From Halicephalobus mephisto (lineage: Eukaryota; Nematoda; Chromadorea; Rhabditida; Panagrolaimidae): a stretch of DNA of 64,000 nucleotides. Position 1 is the first letter of the stretch. Each line of letters opens with the position of its first letter. Below the pieces are notes generated by a model that saw only the letters and a list, made by a program, of their open reading frames with translations, was not told where the DNA came from and ran no database searches. The position numbers were made by a program, and so were the translations under genes. This document shows positions 42,887 to 54,915 of the stretch, piece by piece. The stretch is from contig SWDT01000044.1 in the NCBI GenBank assembly GCA_009193035.1, positions 161,805 through 225,804 on the forward strand, read 5' to 3'.

Positions 42887-45800
42887 CAGAGTTTTTCAAT
42901 AATCAGTATTCTGTTTTATCGAAGTTGAGAATCAGAGTAGGGGTCAAAACTTGGACTTTTGGTGCCGAGGCGATCTCAATGACTTCCTTTGCTCCGAAAA
43001 ACTGTCTTACCTGAACTCACACTTGCAACTCGTTTCAGTTTTTCGAATCAACAAATGACTTGTAAGTTGTGTTTTAGCGGGAAAACTCCAGGTTTCCACT
43101 CTCCACTCTAGGACTCAACTTTGATAAAACAAGATAGAGTTAAAGTCAGGGTTCATACGGAATCGGGTGCTGGACGGAAATTACTGGTGCAGGAAGTTGA
43201 GAAAATCAGAGTTCTTCCACGATTGCTTTGTCAATGAAGTCCTTGTACATCGGATTCGTGTTGTGCATTTGGTTCTTGTCGGTTCTGTCGAAGAAAATGT
43301 GGTCCGGATTTGCTTCCCGATAGTCGCTTCTCTCAGTACGGAAGGCGTCATCGATTCTGGAGACAAGCCAGAAGGTCTCCATCACGCCCTTGCCCTTGAT
43401 GATCACTTCGCCTCTTGCCTCGGTGATGAAGCCTCCCAGCAAGTGCAGAAGGTTGTTCATTTCTGGCGAGATCTGGATCTTCCCGGCTGTAAAGGGGATG
43501 TCCCAGGTTACGGAACGGACACGAAAGACATACGTTTGCCGTTGCTCTCCATTCGGCTGGCCGTGTTGACTGTGTCCCCGAAGAGACAGTATCTCGGCAT
43601 CGTCAGCCCGACAACCCCGGCGGTACACGGACCTGTGTGGGCCCCGATTCTGATGTTGACTCTTTCAGAGGGCAAGTGGGGGATTCTGAAGGACTTGATA
43701 GCCTCCACCAGGACCAGAGATAAGTTCGCAATCTCCTTGGCGTGCTCGCTTCCGTTTCTGTGGGGCAGACCGGAGACACACATGTAGCCGTCCCCGATGG
43801 TCTCCACCTTGTACACATCGTAGGACTCGATGCAGCCGTCGAACAGGGAGTACAGGTCGTTGAGAAGACCGACGACTTGGAGAGGACTGCATTTGCTGGC
43901 GAGGGTCGTGAACTGGACGACGTCGGAGAAGAACACAGTCACGCTCTCGAAGTTCTCGGGCTCCACGGACCTGCCCACCTTCAGGCTGTCAGCCACTTGT
44001 CTAAAATGATCATTACTAAGTTTACTAAGTAATGAAACAGACTTCGGGAGCATTCGGTAGAGCAGGACGTCGCTTCTCTTCTTCTCCTCCACGAGTTCCT
44101 TGGTTCTCTCGGCGATCTCCTCAGCCAGGTTGTCCGCGTACTGCTCCACCATGTTGAAGATGTGGTCCATCAGATTCTGGTTCTTCCCGCTCATCGACTT
44201 CATGAGGGTTTTGACTTGGTTGATGGTCGGCCGGTTCTCAGGCTCCTCCTGCCAGCAGTCCCGAATCAGATGGAGGACGGCTGTATTCAGGTCAGGGATA
44301 TCCATCTGATCGGAGATACCCCTCCTTTCTTGATCAAGTAGAGTAACTCTGAAAGGTATGGGAATCAAATCTGTTGGACTAGTCACTGAAAATACCATCT
44401 ACACCAGCCGCTCGGTTCTCATAGTCGAACGGAGGTTTTCTCGTCAGAACTTCGCTAGAGATGATCGCCAGACTATACACATCCCCAGCTTTTGTCCCTG
44501 TGGAGAAAGCCGCTCTCATCAGCTCCGGAGCCATCCACAGGTAATCTAAACAACTTTCCTACACTGTTCTTGTAAAATGGTTCATACCAGATCTTCTTCT
44601 CTTCTCGTTGACGTAGAATCTGTTGCATCCGAAGTCACTCAACTTGACCACCCATCTGTCGTCCACCACGCAGTTCCTCGAGGTGAGGCGGCCGTGGAAT
44701 CCGGGAAGTTCTGGGAGTGGATGTAATTCAGACCGTCGGAGATGTCCCTCATGATGGACAGAACGAAGAAGGCGTCCATGTTATAGGAACCTTTGACAAT
44801 GACGTCTTTCAGCGACCCTCGACTACAGTACTTCCAGACGGCGAAGACTTGTGGGCCATCGAGACATAATCCGATGAAACGGTTGCAGTTATCGGAATCC
44901 AACTGAGTCATCTAAATCCCTTAAATTAATATCCTGGAGGACATTTTCAGGAAAGAAACCTTTCTTAATTCTTCATAATCGCTCTCTTGTAAAACCAGCT
45001 TTGTTTGGAATTTTCTAGCTGCCACCGGCTCAGAAAATAGAAGTAACTATAATTCTTGGTATCTGACATGCTTTCCAAAGTCATCTTTGTGGAAGTTGAG
45101 TGCTTCGATTGAAGTGATCGTTCACTGTGGAATCCGCTTCTGCTTTTTTGAGGTTTATCAAGTTCAAAAAGTGCAATTTTCCAAAGTTGATTCAATTTTC
45201 TAATCTGTTTTCTTCTATAGCTGAAATCAGGGGAAAATTGGGTAATTAGAAAAATATTATGAAATATAACAAAACTTTTGATTTCAATTGGCAAAGTTTC
45301 TATGATATTATAAGTGATTGTAATATAATAATATTTGAGGTAAACTTACTAGAGACTGTATCCGATAACGAAAGCAATCAGCAACACGACGATGATGATT
45401 GCGACTACGACATACGCGGCATAAGCGTTCCAGAAATCGACAGGACATGAAGTTCCTTCGAATCCGCAGATAGGGACGTCCAAAGGCACCTTTCCTCCTC
45501 TCATCTCCCATACTGTAGTCGCCGCATTGGAGTAATTCAGATAAGTTGTCGAGATATCGTTTGCGAAGGCAATTCGCATGAAAACCTGACTTTTGAAATT
45601 AGCTCGCAATCCGGTGAAGAAGAAAGTTGAATCTCTACTTCCATTTATCCCAATATCGACAGTTCCACTCCTTCCTTGAAATCTTCCAACAGTGTTTCGG
45701 ATAATATCCGATCCTCTAGAAAGTGCTGCAGTGTCGTTTTCCGAAGTCAGAGTTCTGTTCAGAGCCAGAGCATACAGGTAAAAGGAATCGTATAAGTAAG

Positions 45801-48420
45801 GGGCGTAGGTAGAGGCGTTGTAATAAGTTTCTGAACAGTTCTCACAGTAGAACGGCCACGACTGAGCTCTAGTCATCACACCTTGAGCAAAAGCCTTCGA
45901 ATCAGTCTCCTCTGTTGTTCGAAAGTCGATGAAAAAGGAATTTCTGGCTCCATTTTTGGCGTCGTTGTTTCTTCCGTCAGGTTCATAATCAGGCCAAAGA
46001 ATCCATATTGGAACAGTTCTGGAAGCAGCGTCTGAAATTGCAAACATCCACTAAATAAATTTTATCATTCATAAAATAACAAAATTTTTATCATCCTGTT
46101 CCAAAAACAGTCTGTCATTGTTTTCAGTCGTAACGAAAAAGTTTCAGAAATTTGTTTTTAGTTTGTCTTCGTATTGTTTTGGAATATTATAAAACTTTCT
46201 GGTGGACTCTGAAGAATTTACACAGTATTGTGTAATCTTATTCAAATATATCAGAAAAGAAATTAATAAATGTAAGGTGCTTCGTTTTTAATAAATAAAA
46301 AGTTACCGTATTCAACTCCTTCAGTAAACCTCGTTCCAAATCCCAAGCCTCTTAATTCGACGAAGATATTCACATATTCATCTGTGTTCATTTGGAGGTC
46401 GTTGAGAGCGAGGAGGAAATTCCTTTTGTCAATATCGTATTCTAAGCAGGTCACAAATACTGTAATTACTTGTTTATTTGAGGAAAAAGAGAAATATACC
46501 TACTTCTGGCCCTTTTGGATACTGAAATTAAGACGCTTTTCAAATTTGAGAGAGTAGTAGTGTCAATAGCTCTTTGATAGCTGATGAAAATTTTAGGTTT
46601 GTCATTGATGGCACTTTCTATGTCGTTTCTGATGTAAGTACAGCGTTTCCTGGGGTCGTTAGTCCCATACAATAAGGCAAATTGTCCCCAATTGTATTGT
46701 TTCATGACGTTTGCAACGGCTTTTCCAAGAAGTCTGGAAGTCCCTACGACAGTCGACACTGTTGGATAAGTATCGAAATCAGTCAGCTGGTAGGCATTGA
46801 CCGAACCCCAAGTCATGACAGGTTTGTTGTAGAAATTTCCGAGAGATCCCACAATCATCGCAGCTAAAATGAAAAATTAAATCAAAAAATCAAAACAAAG
46901 TCCAACCAGCGTTACAAATAGGGCCGAAGATAACGTCAATGTTCTGTTCGAACAACTTGGCCGCATATCCTGCAGCAAGAGCCTCGTCACATTCGTCGTT
47001 GAATATTTTGAAACTAAAATAATGAACTCATATTACTGTTATATTGATATGTTAACTAGTTATTGTATAAGTCTAAGCCAAGGTGAATGACCTTGAAAAG
47101 AAATATTTTACGTGCTGAACAGGGGGCATGTTGTCTACACGATAGACCAAGTGTTGATTAGTAGATGTTTGTTATTGTGTGTAATCTTATTATTTTAATA
47201 AAGAAGAAACTCATATCTCTCAAACAACCATACTGGCTCATGAAGATCTAACACTTTGTTGATTAATAAATAAGACATACCTAAAGTTGAAATTGTTCAG
47301 TAGCTCTTCCTCCACGATCCGGTCTATGGCCAGCGGAATCGCTCCGAGGGAATTGTACATCCCACCATCTTCATGGAGAGTATCATCTGCATCGCTGGGA
47401 ATCAGAATCCCCACGTTGATGATATTCACGGATTCGATACGACTCAGGAAACAAGCCAAAAATAAATACGGGAAAAGTACTGTATTCATTTTCAAAACTG
47501 AATCCCACAATTTTCTTCGATACATTTATACTCTTCCGGATTACTTTCAAGGTCTTCCAATCAGTGCCAAAGGGTAAAAATCAAGACTTTTGCAGATTTT
47601 TTTAAGTGTAGTTTTTATACAAAATGGCTTCGCTTTACTTAGAAAACGGATTTCGCACGTATACCTGATTTCTTCGTCACCTTCGAAACCTTATTGTAGA
47701 ACTATAATTTTTAATCGCTATTAGTAAATTTTTTTGGAAATTGTTTAGTCATCCATCTCAAAATTTGTAGGATACCTTGAAAAAGGCATGTAAAAATTTT
47801 ACAATTTTTGGTCTGAATTCAAATATTTTGAACTTTTTTAACAGTTTTACTTCTTGCAATACTGTACTTATGGAATTTACGGAATTTTATAGTTCGCCAT
47901 AAATTTCTACGAGATTCTGAAAATCTTTAAATAACTTCTATAAGATTGCCGAAGGTTTCAAATTTTTTACTTCTCCAAAATTCCGGGAACTTTAGAAAAT
48001 TCCAGAAGACTTTAATTAAAGAAAGAAGCAAAGTTTCAGATACAGTTCAGTCTCCTCTATCAGAAAGTAGTTTCGGAAGTTTTCTGAAGACTTTAGTTTT
48101 TTTGAATTCTGGACTTGACGGAGGCCAACTTATTTTTTTATTGATTTTGATCTGTTTTTAAATGATCAAATGATTTTTAATGAATATTTAATTTACACTT
48201 CATCATCACTTTAAGGTAGAGTTCAGTGAGTTCATCAATAAACTCCTTGCTGAAATTATTGATGACGTCGTTGAAGAATCCCCAGAAATCTTTCAAAAAT
48301 TCTTCCGAATCCCTAATGAATCATCAGTCTTTGAAAATTTTTCAACAATCCTAGGAAATTTTCGAAAACGTCATCGAAGACCGACAGAACCCTTGAATTT
48401 AGAAAGAAGTCCGAAAAAGG
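42887..48420 (+). repeat. Left arm of a large inverted duplication
   Basis: Sequence from about 42887 inward is repeated in inverse orientation ending at the window edge (64000). Homology covers the guanylyl cyclase copy, its flanks to about 47770, and then 48000-48200, which matches 56590-56800 inverted (TTTCAGATACAGTTCAGTCT; TCAAATGATTTTTAATGAA). The arm is interrupted by insertions or deletions. Confidence 0.85.
43206..47489 (-). pseudogene. Receptor guanylyl cyclase, left copy, frame-broken
   Basis: The parts run in family order. There is a signal peptide and ANF-receptor ectodomain (47489-45400; DECDEALAAGYAAKLFEQN, FGPICN), then a transmembrane helix (VVVAIIIVVLLIAFVIGYSL), a kinase-like domain ([18 protein letters not shown]), a dimerisation helix, and a cyclase domain with FSDVVQFT, ETIGDGYM and RYCLFGDTVNTASRMES. 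Against the right copy it lacks 4 nt near 45031, 1 nt near 44703 and 16 nt near 44305, each shifting the frame. The cyclase domain itself is intact and is spliced normally at the 46-nt intron near 43548. These receptors make cGMP, often in sensory neurons. The lesions mean pseudogene, unless they are sequencing errors. Confidence 0.85.
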
Positions 48421-48960
48421 TTTTTGAAGGAGAATTTAAAGCCTTTGAAGGATATTGAAAATGTTAGAAATCTTTCATGGAGACTTTAATGAGAAAATGA
48501 CAATGGAAATAAAAATGGAAATGAGGAAGTAAAAATTAGAAAAAAACAGAAATTTAAAAGAGTAATTTGCAGTTGTTTCATAAGCAAATATTGAAGACAA
48601 TTTCCTTTTTGTTTTGTGGTGATTTTTTGCATGACATTGATTTATTTTGACGGAAATTTTTGGTTATTTGTCATAATGTGATGAAACAGGAGATCTCAAC
48701 CCTCTGCAAACATCAGAAGAAAGAACCAAAACGATTCTCGGATTTACGGATGTTATGAGCGATGCAGAAGACAGAGTTCATGAAAGATATGAAGTTTTGT
48801 CAGAAGAAGATTATAAGTTTATAAATAGACAATGGAAGACAAGATGTGGAGTGGCAGAAATAGGAAGGAAAAATCCAGAAAAAAAGATGGGAAGCTCGAG
48901 TAGTACAAAAAGTAATTGACAGATGAAAGGTAAGCAATTCGATTAATAACTCATATATGA
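48421..48960. other. Spacer in the left arm
   Basis: No gene recognised. Some plus-strand stretches near 48690-48830 are codon-like but lack a recognisable domain; they may belong to the mariner-like fragment that follows. Confidence 0.4.
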
Positions 48961-48964
48961 ATTT

Positions 48965-49780
48965 CTGTTTAGAGGACAAATGAGAATTACTCAAAGCAGT
49001 TGGAGAATGGAAGAACAGAAACAGTGTGAACAGAGGAAATTTTTGAGCGAATTCACGAGTTGCATCAGGTTCACAAGCGAGCAGGAACTCACTTATCTGT
49101 AAATGTAGAAATTGCGTTGAATATTTCAAAATCGTCTGCTTATGTAATTCTGAAGGAAGATCTGAGGCTTGCTTTTTATCGATCAATAAATGTTCAGTTC
49201 TTAACGGACAAACAGATGGAAAAGAGACTTCATCTTTGTGAAGATATCCTGCAATGATTCAATTTTGATGACGATGTCAAGAAAATAATCTTTACTATTG
49301 ATTATAATTTCCACAGCTGAATCGAATCTGAGCTTCAGAAAGAAATGGGAAAAATTATCCTAATTAATCGGCAATATTTAGTTTTGTTTTAGATTTTCAG
49401 AAGTAGTTTTTAGAGTAATTAATCCGAAATGTCATAATCCATAGAAGATAATGCTCTGGGTTTCTATTAACTTTGAAGAACCTATTTAGAGATTTTCAAC
49501 CCATAAACAATAGTCGACAGAGGAAGATGTTGATCAACTCCCCATTTTTGAGGAATACCAAAGCGAAATATCCTGAAGATCGTAATCGAAGTTTTAAATT
49601 CTAGCAAAACAGAACAGCACCGCAATGACCACTCATCTTCTGGATTGAAAGATTATCTTTACTGGAAAAGAATTACCACCATATAATGAGCAATAGTAAT
49701 CCGGAGCCTCCTCGATGTACTGCTTGGTAAACTGTCACTGGACACTTTTCAAATTGGAGAATAACGGCTTAAGTCCAGGT
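48965..49780 (+). pseudogene. Degenerate mariner-like transposase
   Basis: At 49060-49256 the plus strand encodes a helix-turn-helix region (VEIALNISKSSAYVILKEDL) followed by LTDKQMEKRLHLCEDIL, then after a stop FDDDVKKIIFTIDYNF, in the order of mariner-type transposases (the HTH, then the first catalytic Asp region). A further piece near 49430-49480 reads KIMLWVSI. Many stops interrupt it, so it is dead. The assignment rests on motif order only. Confidence 0.45.
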
Positions 49781-50204
49781 TAAATGTGGATCAACCCTTG
49801 ACGTCAGGCTTCAGCGACAAGCCAGCCAAAAAGGGGATCTATTGCACTAAAAATGTTAGTGAACCCACTAAAACAAAATATACAATTGTATATTTGTTTA
49901 GTATTGTAATTTACGATACAAAATACAATTATAAAATACAATTACAAAACAAAATAAAATATTTATATTTTCACCTTTGTTGATTGCGAGGTCCTACCAC
50001 GAATGCCTTCGTGGGAGCGCACTATCATATAATTTTACTGATTTCGATAACTCCTGGTTCATTCTAAATATTGATTATTCGTTGATTTTTTATTCTAATT
50101 CGTTATTCTGTTGTCTAAATTAGTACCTACAATACTGAATTTAGATCAACAGTTACAAAATCTTGTAAGTTTTATATATGAAAGCAAGCTAATAACTAGA
50201 TTTA

Positions 50205-50757
50205 GGTACGCTTGAGATATGATCTTAAAGAATTGATGGAAGATCTTCGAAAAGATTTAGTTCGTCGTTTTAATAGGCTGATTAATATAGAATCCAGTTT
50301 ATTTAATCCAATATTTGCGATGTGTTCTCTGTTGGATCCTGACACGAGATATATCTTACCTGAAAACATAAGGGAAGCTGGTATGAACGAATTGAGATTT
50401 CAGGTAAATATTAACTGTTTATCAATATTAACCATTTATTATTTTTAGATGAATTATAATCCTATAGTTGAGTACAGTGAGCCATGTTCTAAAAAATCAA
50501 AACTTTTTCCACATTTAACACCAATGCGCCTCTGTTCCAATACTGTCTCCGAATTTGATCTTTATTTTGCTAAAGAAATCGATGAGATGAATTTCTCCAC
50601 CTTCATGAACTATCTCAAGAATACAACTCCAAATATCTATGAAGTGGCGATCAAATTCCTTGGATGTCCACCAAGCTCAGCAAAGTCCGAACGAGTTTTT
50701 TCTATCACATCCTGGCTCACGGACCACAGACGAAACAAGATTACCGAAGCAACCTGA
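50205..50757 (+). pseudogene. hAT transposase C-terminal fragment (dimerisation domain)
   Basis: Two pieces, 50212-50403 and 50449-50757, join across a 45-nt intron with GTAAAT and TTTTTAG ends. The second ends in PPSSAKSERVFSITSWLTD followed by HRRNKI, the hAT dimerisation signature; the family form continues a little further, but a TGA follows. The N-terminal zinc finger and RNase H core are missing. AT-rich CAAAATACAATTATAAAATACAA-like flanks may be decayed termini. It lies in the left arm only. Confidence 0.7.
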
Positions 50758-51099
50758 AACGTACATGTTCTTGGTTACTGCAATCAGAGCCTTTTGTAAC
50801 TTATAAAATTTTCGTTATTACGTGAACCCTAATCTTAATCAAAACATAAGATATACAATTGTATAATTGTTTTTCGCGTAAAAATACATGTACAAATACA
50901 AATACAAAATAAAAAAAGTAATATATAATAGGCATCTGTGGCACACCCTTTCCCCCACTTTCCCAACACGTGACTTTTCGTATGATTTCAGCAAATTTTT
51001 TTCATTTTTACTAAATGATACGAGCCCTCTGGTAACACCCCATTCCCCCTCCCGAAGGGCTTGTATGATTCTTATGCAATTCGGTCAATTTTTCTTGAT

Positions 51100-51225
51100 T
51101 TAAATGTTTATTAACAAACCATTAACGAATTACGATATTACAAAGTTAGCTAAAGAATTAAAAATAAAAAATTTTAGAAGGGTATTCATGAGGAATACTC
51201 TTCCAAGGAGGGTTGATGATAAATT
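51100..51225 (+). pseudogene. Polinton-type adenain-like protease fragment (N-terminal piece)
   Basis: The plus strand encodes LTNYDITKLAKELKIKNFRR and a few more codons, then stops. It nearly matches the start of the longer fragment at 51385-51632 and a minus-strand piece at 54790-54911. No catalytic residue is included. Confidence 0.55.
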
Positions 51226-51384
51226 ACACAGTTAGTTTTATAAAAAATTTTATTGTTACAAAACAGTTACATAATTACATGATATATTGAATTTATTTAA
51301 GAAGTGTAAGAGTAAAAAACATTTAATTTGAGGAATTTCTTAGGATAAAAAAACTCTACAATTCCCAAATTAAATTCAGGTTTA

Positions 51385-51632
51385 AAATCATTAACAAATT
51401 ACGACATTACAAACGTAGAAAATGAATTAAAGATAAAGAATTTTAGAGGGGTATTCATGAGGGATACTCTTCCAGGTAAGGTTAATGATCAGGAGTGTGG
51501 AGTTGTAAATTTGGATTTGAGTAGAAATAAAGGGACTCATTGGGTTTATTATTATAAAAATAAAGAAAAGAGTTATTATTTTGATTCTTTTGGACTGAAT
51601 CCTCCAATTGAATTGCAGAATTACTTTAGCTA
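51385..51632 (+). pseudogene. Adenain-like cysteine protease of a Polinton/Maverick, truncated
   Basis: The frame carries the NFRGVFMRDTLP start, ECGVVNLD, the catalytic-histidine motif GTHWVYYYK and the YYFDSFG strand that supplies the acidic residue. It stops just after the PPIELQNYF region, so the Gln and Cys half of the active site is missing. This maturation protease is a hallmark of Polinton/Maverick elements and related viruses. The piece runs tail-to-tail into the lectin at 51640 with 7 bp between stops. The copy cannot be active as it stands. Confidence 0.6.
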
Positions 51633-51639
51633 ACTTCAA

Positions 51640-52179
51640 TCAACCTGTTTCTCCTCCAGAGTCAGAGAAACCACATAAATAGAAAGCAGTATTATAACAA
51701 TAATAAGGGTGCCATAATCCATCTCCGTACATGTAGATACATAGAGGACGCAATTCATTGGGTGCACTTCCAGGAGCCCAGTTGAAGAAAGTTGCATTAT
51801 TTCCATCATCCATATTCCACCCATTATATTACTCAGTCCTATCCAGTAGAAATTCTTGTCTCCTGTAGCATCTTTTATTAAATCTGTAAGAATACTATAT
51901 TATAGAAATTTTTCACACTGATCGCTTACCTCCGATAAATGTATTGACGTATCCATTTGGGATAGAGAGTAAATGGCCGCCTCGACTACTACATGCTTCT
52001 TCAGCTTGAGTAATAAAGTGCCAGTTTTTCTCTATGGTCACACAACCATAATTACTTCCAAGAATTGGTGGAATGGAATAACTCCCAGATGGACAATCAG
52101 AAATCACAGAACTCGAAAATGAGAAGACAATCAAACAGATCAGGATAAATGTCTTTTTAAAGATAAATTCGACAAACAT
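51640..52179 (-). pseudogene. Secreted C-type lectin-like gene with one frameshift
   Basis: Exon 1 is 52179-51930 and exon 2 is 51883-51640. A signal peptide (ILICLIVFSFSSSVIS) leads into a single CTLD: CPSGSYSIPP, CVTIEK, GGHLLSIPN, then FYWIGLSN in exon 2. Downstream, WNMDDGNNATFFNWAPGSAP and YYCYNTAFYLCGFSD are in another frame, so one base is missing or extra near 51815. Without that lesion it would match the intact lectin at 54187. Single-CTLD secreted proteins are usually involved in sugar binding or immunity; EPN/QPD and WND are not well conserved here. Confidence 0.75.
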
Positions 52180-52558
52180 TTTTAATTGAAAAGATCAAAT
52201 TTAATGATTACGTTCTTAGTGAAATTCTTATATAAATATTAAAATAGTATTCTAATTAATAGAGGATGTGCAGCTTATAATTTACCAGATAATGCAGAAG
52301 CAGAACTGTTAAATTAGTTTGGGCGACAATTTATCACTTTTCTGAAGCGCGTCTTATTAACGTTTGATAATACTGTCTTTTTCGAAGAACATTTGTCTCA
52401 TTAAGAGATAATTCTTCCTCTAATTTGTGACTTAATGTTTTCTTTGTTGAGGAACGTTATTTCATTAAAATGAGTAAAAAATTCATTGACAAGTGTGACA
52501 GATTATCTCATACATTCTATTGTAAAGAAAAATAATCTTAAAAATTCTTAATTAATAA
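52180..52558. other. Promoter-side spacer between lectin and Polinton-like gene
   Basis: The 5' regions of the minus-strand lectin and the plus-strand gene at 52559 face each other here. A TATAAATA-like stretch (TTATATAAATATTA near 52229-52242) suits the lectin promoter. Confidence 0.4.
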
Positions 52559-53029
52559 ATGACAGTTCTCATTTTACAACTAACATCCAACGATTCAACT
52601 TTCGAATATTCATTTCCACAAGAGTTTTTGCGTAAGAAGCACAAAATAAGAGTTGTAAAATTGGATGGTTATTTAGAAATTAAGAATAAATTGAACATAA
52701 ATCATACAAATAATAAAAATGACGAAAATAATAATGATGATAAATTGACTTCCTCGAACTCTTACTCAGATAATATCAATAAAATCGATAATATTTTTAT
52801 TACATGTAACTTAATTGAGGATTGTTATGTTAATAAAAAGATGCTAAATTCAATTTATAGGTTTAAATTTACTGATGAAATAGAAATAGAATCAAAAAAT
52901 ATTATTTATCATGAAGTAATTAACAGACCAAATAAAATAAATTTAAAATTAGTAGATATTAATAATCATTTGATTGAGTTTAATAACATTAATATTTTTA
53001 TTGAATTGGACCTGAAAGAAATATCATGA
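52559..53029 (+). CDS. Polinton/Maverick-type virion-protein-like ORF, 156 residues
   Basis: This is a single AT-biased exon, rich in Asn, Ile and Lys. Three elements recall a structural protein family common in Polintons and adintovirus-like elements: an opening LILQLTSNDSTFEYSF, a central FITCNLIEDCYVN, and a closing INLKLVDINNHLIEFNNINI. The family is usually longer, and here an Asn/Asp-rich stretch stands where a larger middle section would be, so this may be an internally deleted copy. It sits at the centre of the inverted duplication, between lectin genes and near protease fragments. Without a search the family call is provisional. Confidence 0.5.
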   Translation: MTVLILQLTSNDSTFEYSFPQEFLRKKHKIRVVKLDGYLEIKNKLNINHTNNKNDENNNDDKLTSSNSYSDNINKIDNIFITCNLIEDCYVNKKMLNSIYRFKFTDEIEIESKNIIYHEVINRPNKINLKLVDINNHLIEFNNINIFIELDLKEIS

Positions 53030-53405
53030 AGAAATTTTATTGTTTTCAATTTTGCATGAAATGAATTTGTAGAAGCACCTGTTTGCGAATCTTTTCCGGC
53101 TTTTTAGAGCGTCCTTGTCGATTCGGTGGCTAGGATACAATTTTGTGTCTCAACACGAAAAAGTAGATTTTTCTCATCACAAAACACTCACATCTTGATT
53201 TCAAATGTTGACTGTTACTTTTGATAAAATATATTCAAAAAAATATAATTACTGTAGTAATTCTGGCATTTCAAATTACAAAACCGAAGATTAAATAAAT
53301 CCGCATTCGAGCAAAGATCTGATCTTTTATCCTTCTTATTCTTTAATTTTTTAAACAATTTATGGATCCAGTTGTTTTAAATTTTTGAATAGGAAATCGG
53401 TTACT
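53030..53405. other. Spacer at the centre of the inverted duplication
   Basis: No gene is supported; a mostly AT-rich stretch. Confidence 0.4.
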
Positions 53406-53408
53406 GAA

Positions 53409-53519
53409 ATGCTGAAGCTTTACTTTATCTTCCTCTTAACTTTCAGCGTGGTAGCAAAGTGTCCTAGCACGGGAAAGTATCAAATAAAGAGGTTGAGAGA
53501 TATCGTGCAGCTGTACTAA
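53409..53519 (+). pseudogene. Truncated third C-type lectin start
   Basis: ATG starts a signal peptide (YFIFLLTFSVVAKCPSTGKY) that looks like the first residues of the neighbouring lectins (CPSGSYSIPP type), but the frame leaves the fold after about 25 residues and stops at 53517. No second exon is seen, so it is a stub. Confidence 0.5.
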
Positions 53520-54165
53520 CACTCCCCAAAATATCCCAAAAAAATAATTGTAGTATCCAACAAATTTGAAGTGTGGTGAACTCTGATTCTTCATCTTTAT
53601 CTCACAAAATCCGGAAGTCCTTTGACATTCCACCCTTGCTGTATAAATAGGAGAATTTCAGAATACGATAGGTGTGACTGGGGTCTCTTTGAAACAATGG
53701 GAAAATTCAGTATAAATAGGGATTCGGAATCGGGAAAAGGCATCATTTGGGATCGGGAATTATCTCGACATGTATGAAAGCCCCCTCGTTGTCTTCTTTC
53801 TTTCGTTGCTACAATTGAAGCAACTGGGTTGTGGTCAGATCTGAAAGGAACAACAGTCGTACCTTGTACTATTGTTCCTGGCTGTAATTCCCAAAGTGAT
53901 TCTCTAACACCATTGGCTACGCAATGTAGCAATGAGCTTTCTGACTGAGACTCTCAAGCACTGTTCCCATGTCCCTATACACCGGCAACCTTACTAAGTC
54001 ATGCTGATAGTGATACCGACCTCAATCCTAACAGCTTACCTGTCTTCTAGTTCACAAAAATACGCTCTCTGATATAAGTTGTAGATTCCATCTTTCCCAC
54101 TCATTAAAACATAGTTTAAAACCACGTTATCAGCAGGAAAATAATTTTCAATCTTATTTCCTAGG
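53520..54165. other. Unassigned segment between lectin stub and lectin
   Basis: The minus strand is open from 53932 to 53597 (111 codons; includes IVQGTTVVPFRSDHNPVASI) in less AT-rich sequence, but no family, splice partner or promoter is apparent. It may be a fragment of the mobile island. Confidence 0.4.
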
Positions 54166-54186
54166 TTGATAGTAATTGTCAAAGTC

Positions 54187-54722
54187 ATGCTGCAAAAGAT
54201 GCTGATCTTGGTTGTCTTGATCTTCTCGTTTTCAACTTTCGTGACTGCCGCCTGTCCTCCTGGTACCTATTCTATTCCACCTGGTCTTGGAAGCGAGTGG
54301 AATTGTATTTCTATAAATACAACTAGTTATCACTATTCACTAGCACATTATTATTGTGCAATTCACTATAACGGCACCTTAATGTCTATTCCCAATGCAG
54401 CCATCAACACGGTCATTGCTGGTAAGCTATCTCTATTAGAATTCTAATAATGTGGTTGGTTTTTACAGATTTACTCACATCATTAATTCCAAATACCTGG
54501 TTTTACATTGGTATTACGAACTCAGTAGGTGGTGTATGGAAAAATATTTATGACGGACGAAATCAGACTTTCTTTCGTTGGCAAAATGGACCATCTTGGA
54601 CTCCTGTTTATCCACTTTGTGCTGTATTTTACTCTAATGGAACCTGGGTTGGTACTGATTGTGTTACTAACTACCATTTTATCTGTGGATTCTCGAAGGC
54701 CACATCTTCAAAAACTGGATAA
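54187..54722 (+). CDS. Secreted single-domain C-type lectin, 162 residues
   Basis: Exons 54187-54421 and 54469-54722 join in phase (46-nt intron, TTTTACAG acceptor). ATGs at 54166 and 54199 are alternatives. A signal peptide (LILVVLIFSFSTFVTA) leads to one CTLD with CPPGTYSIPPGLGSEW, TLMSIPNAAINTVIA, WFYIGITNSVGGVW, FFRWQNGPSW and CVTNYHFICGF, giving the expected disulphide cysteines. The long-form calcium motifs are incomplete, so sugar specificity cannot be predicted. A protease fragment lies convergent downstream, as it does beside the left-arm lectin. Confidence 0.85.
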
Positions 54723-54789
54723 ATAGATCCCGTGAACTTCCAGAGACAAACAGTAACTAAAGAAAATGAAAAATACATGTTTAAGGGAT

Positions 54790-54915
54790 TCTTTATCATT
54801 AACCCTCCTTGGAAGAGTATTCCTCATGAATACCCTTCTAAAATTTTTTATTTTTAATTCTTTAGCTAACTTTGTAATATCGTAATTCGTCAATGGTTTG
54901 TTAATAAACATTTAA
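54790..54915 (-). pseudogene. Polinton-type adenain-like protease fragment, right copy
   Basis: The minus strand encodes the same LTNYDITKLAKELKIKNFRR stretch as 51100-51225, then diverges. It mirrors the left arm: lectin and protease piece face tail-to-tail. Confidence 0.55.

Noticed and set aside
43206..44032. Several long ORFs in other frames over the guanylyl cyclase catalytic exons
   Set aside because: GC-rich conserved exons leave other frames open; the cyclase motifs fix the true frame.
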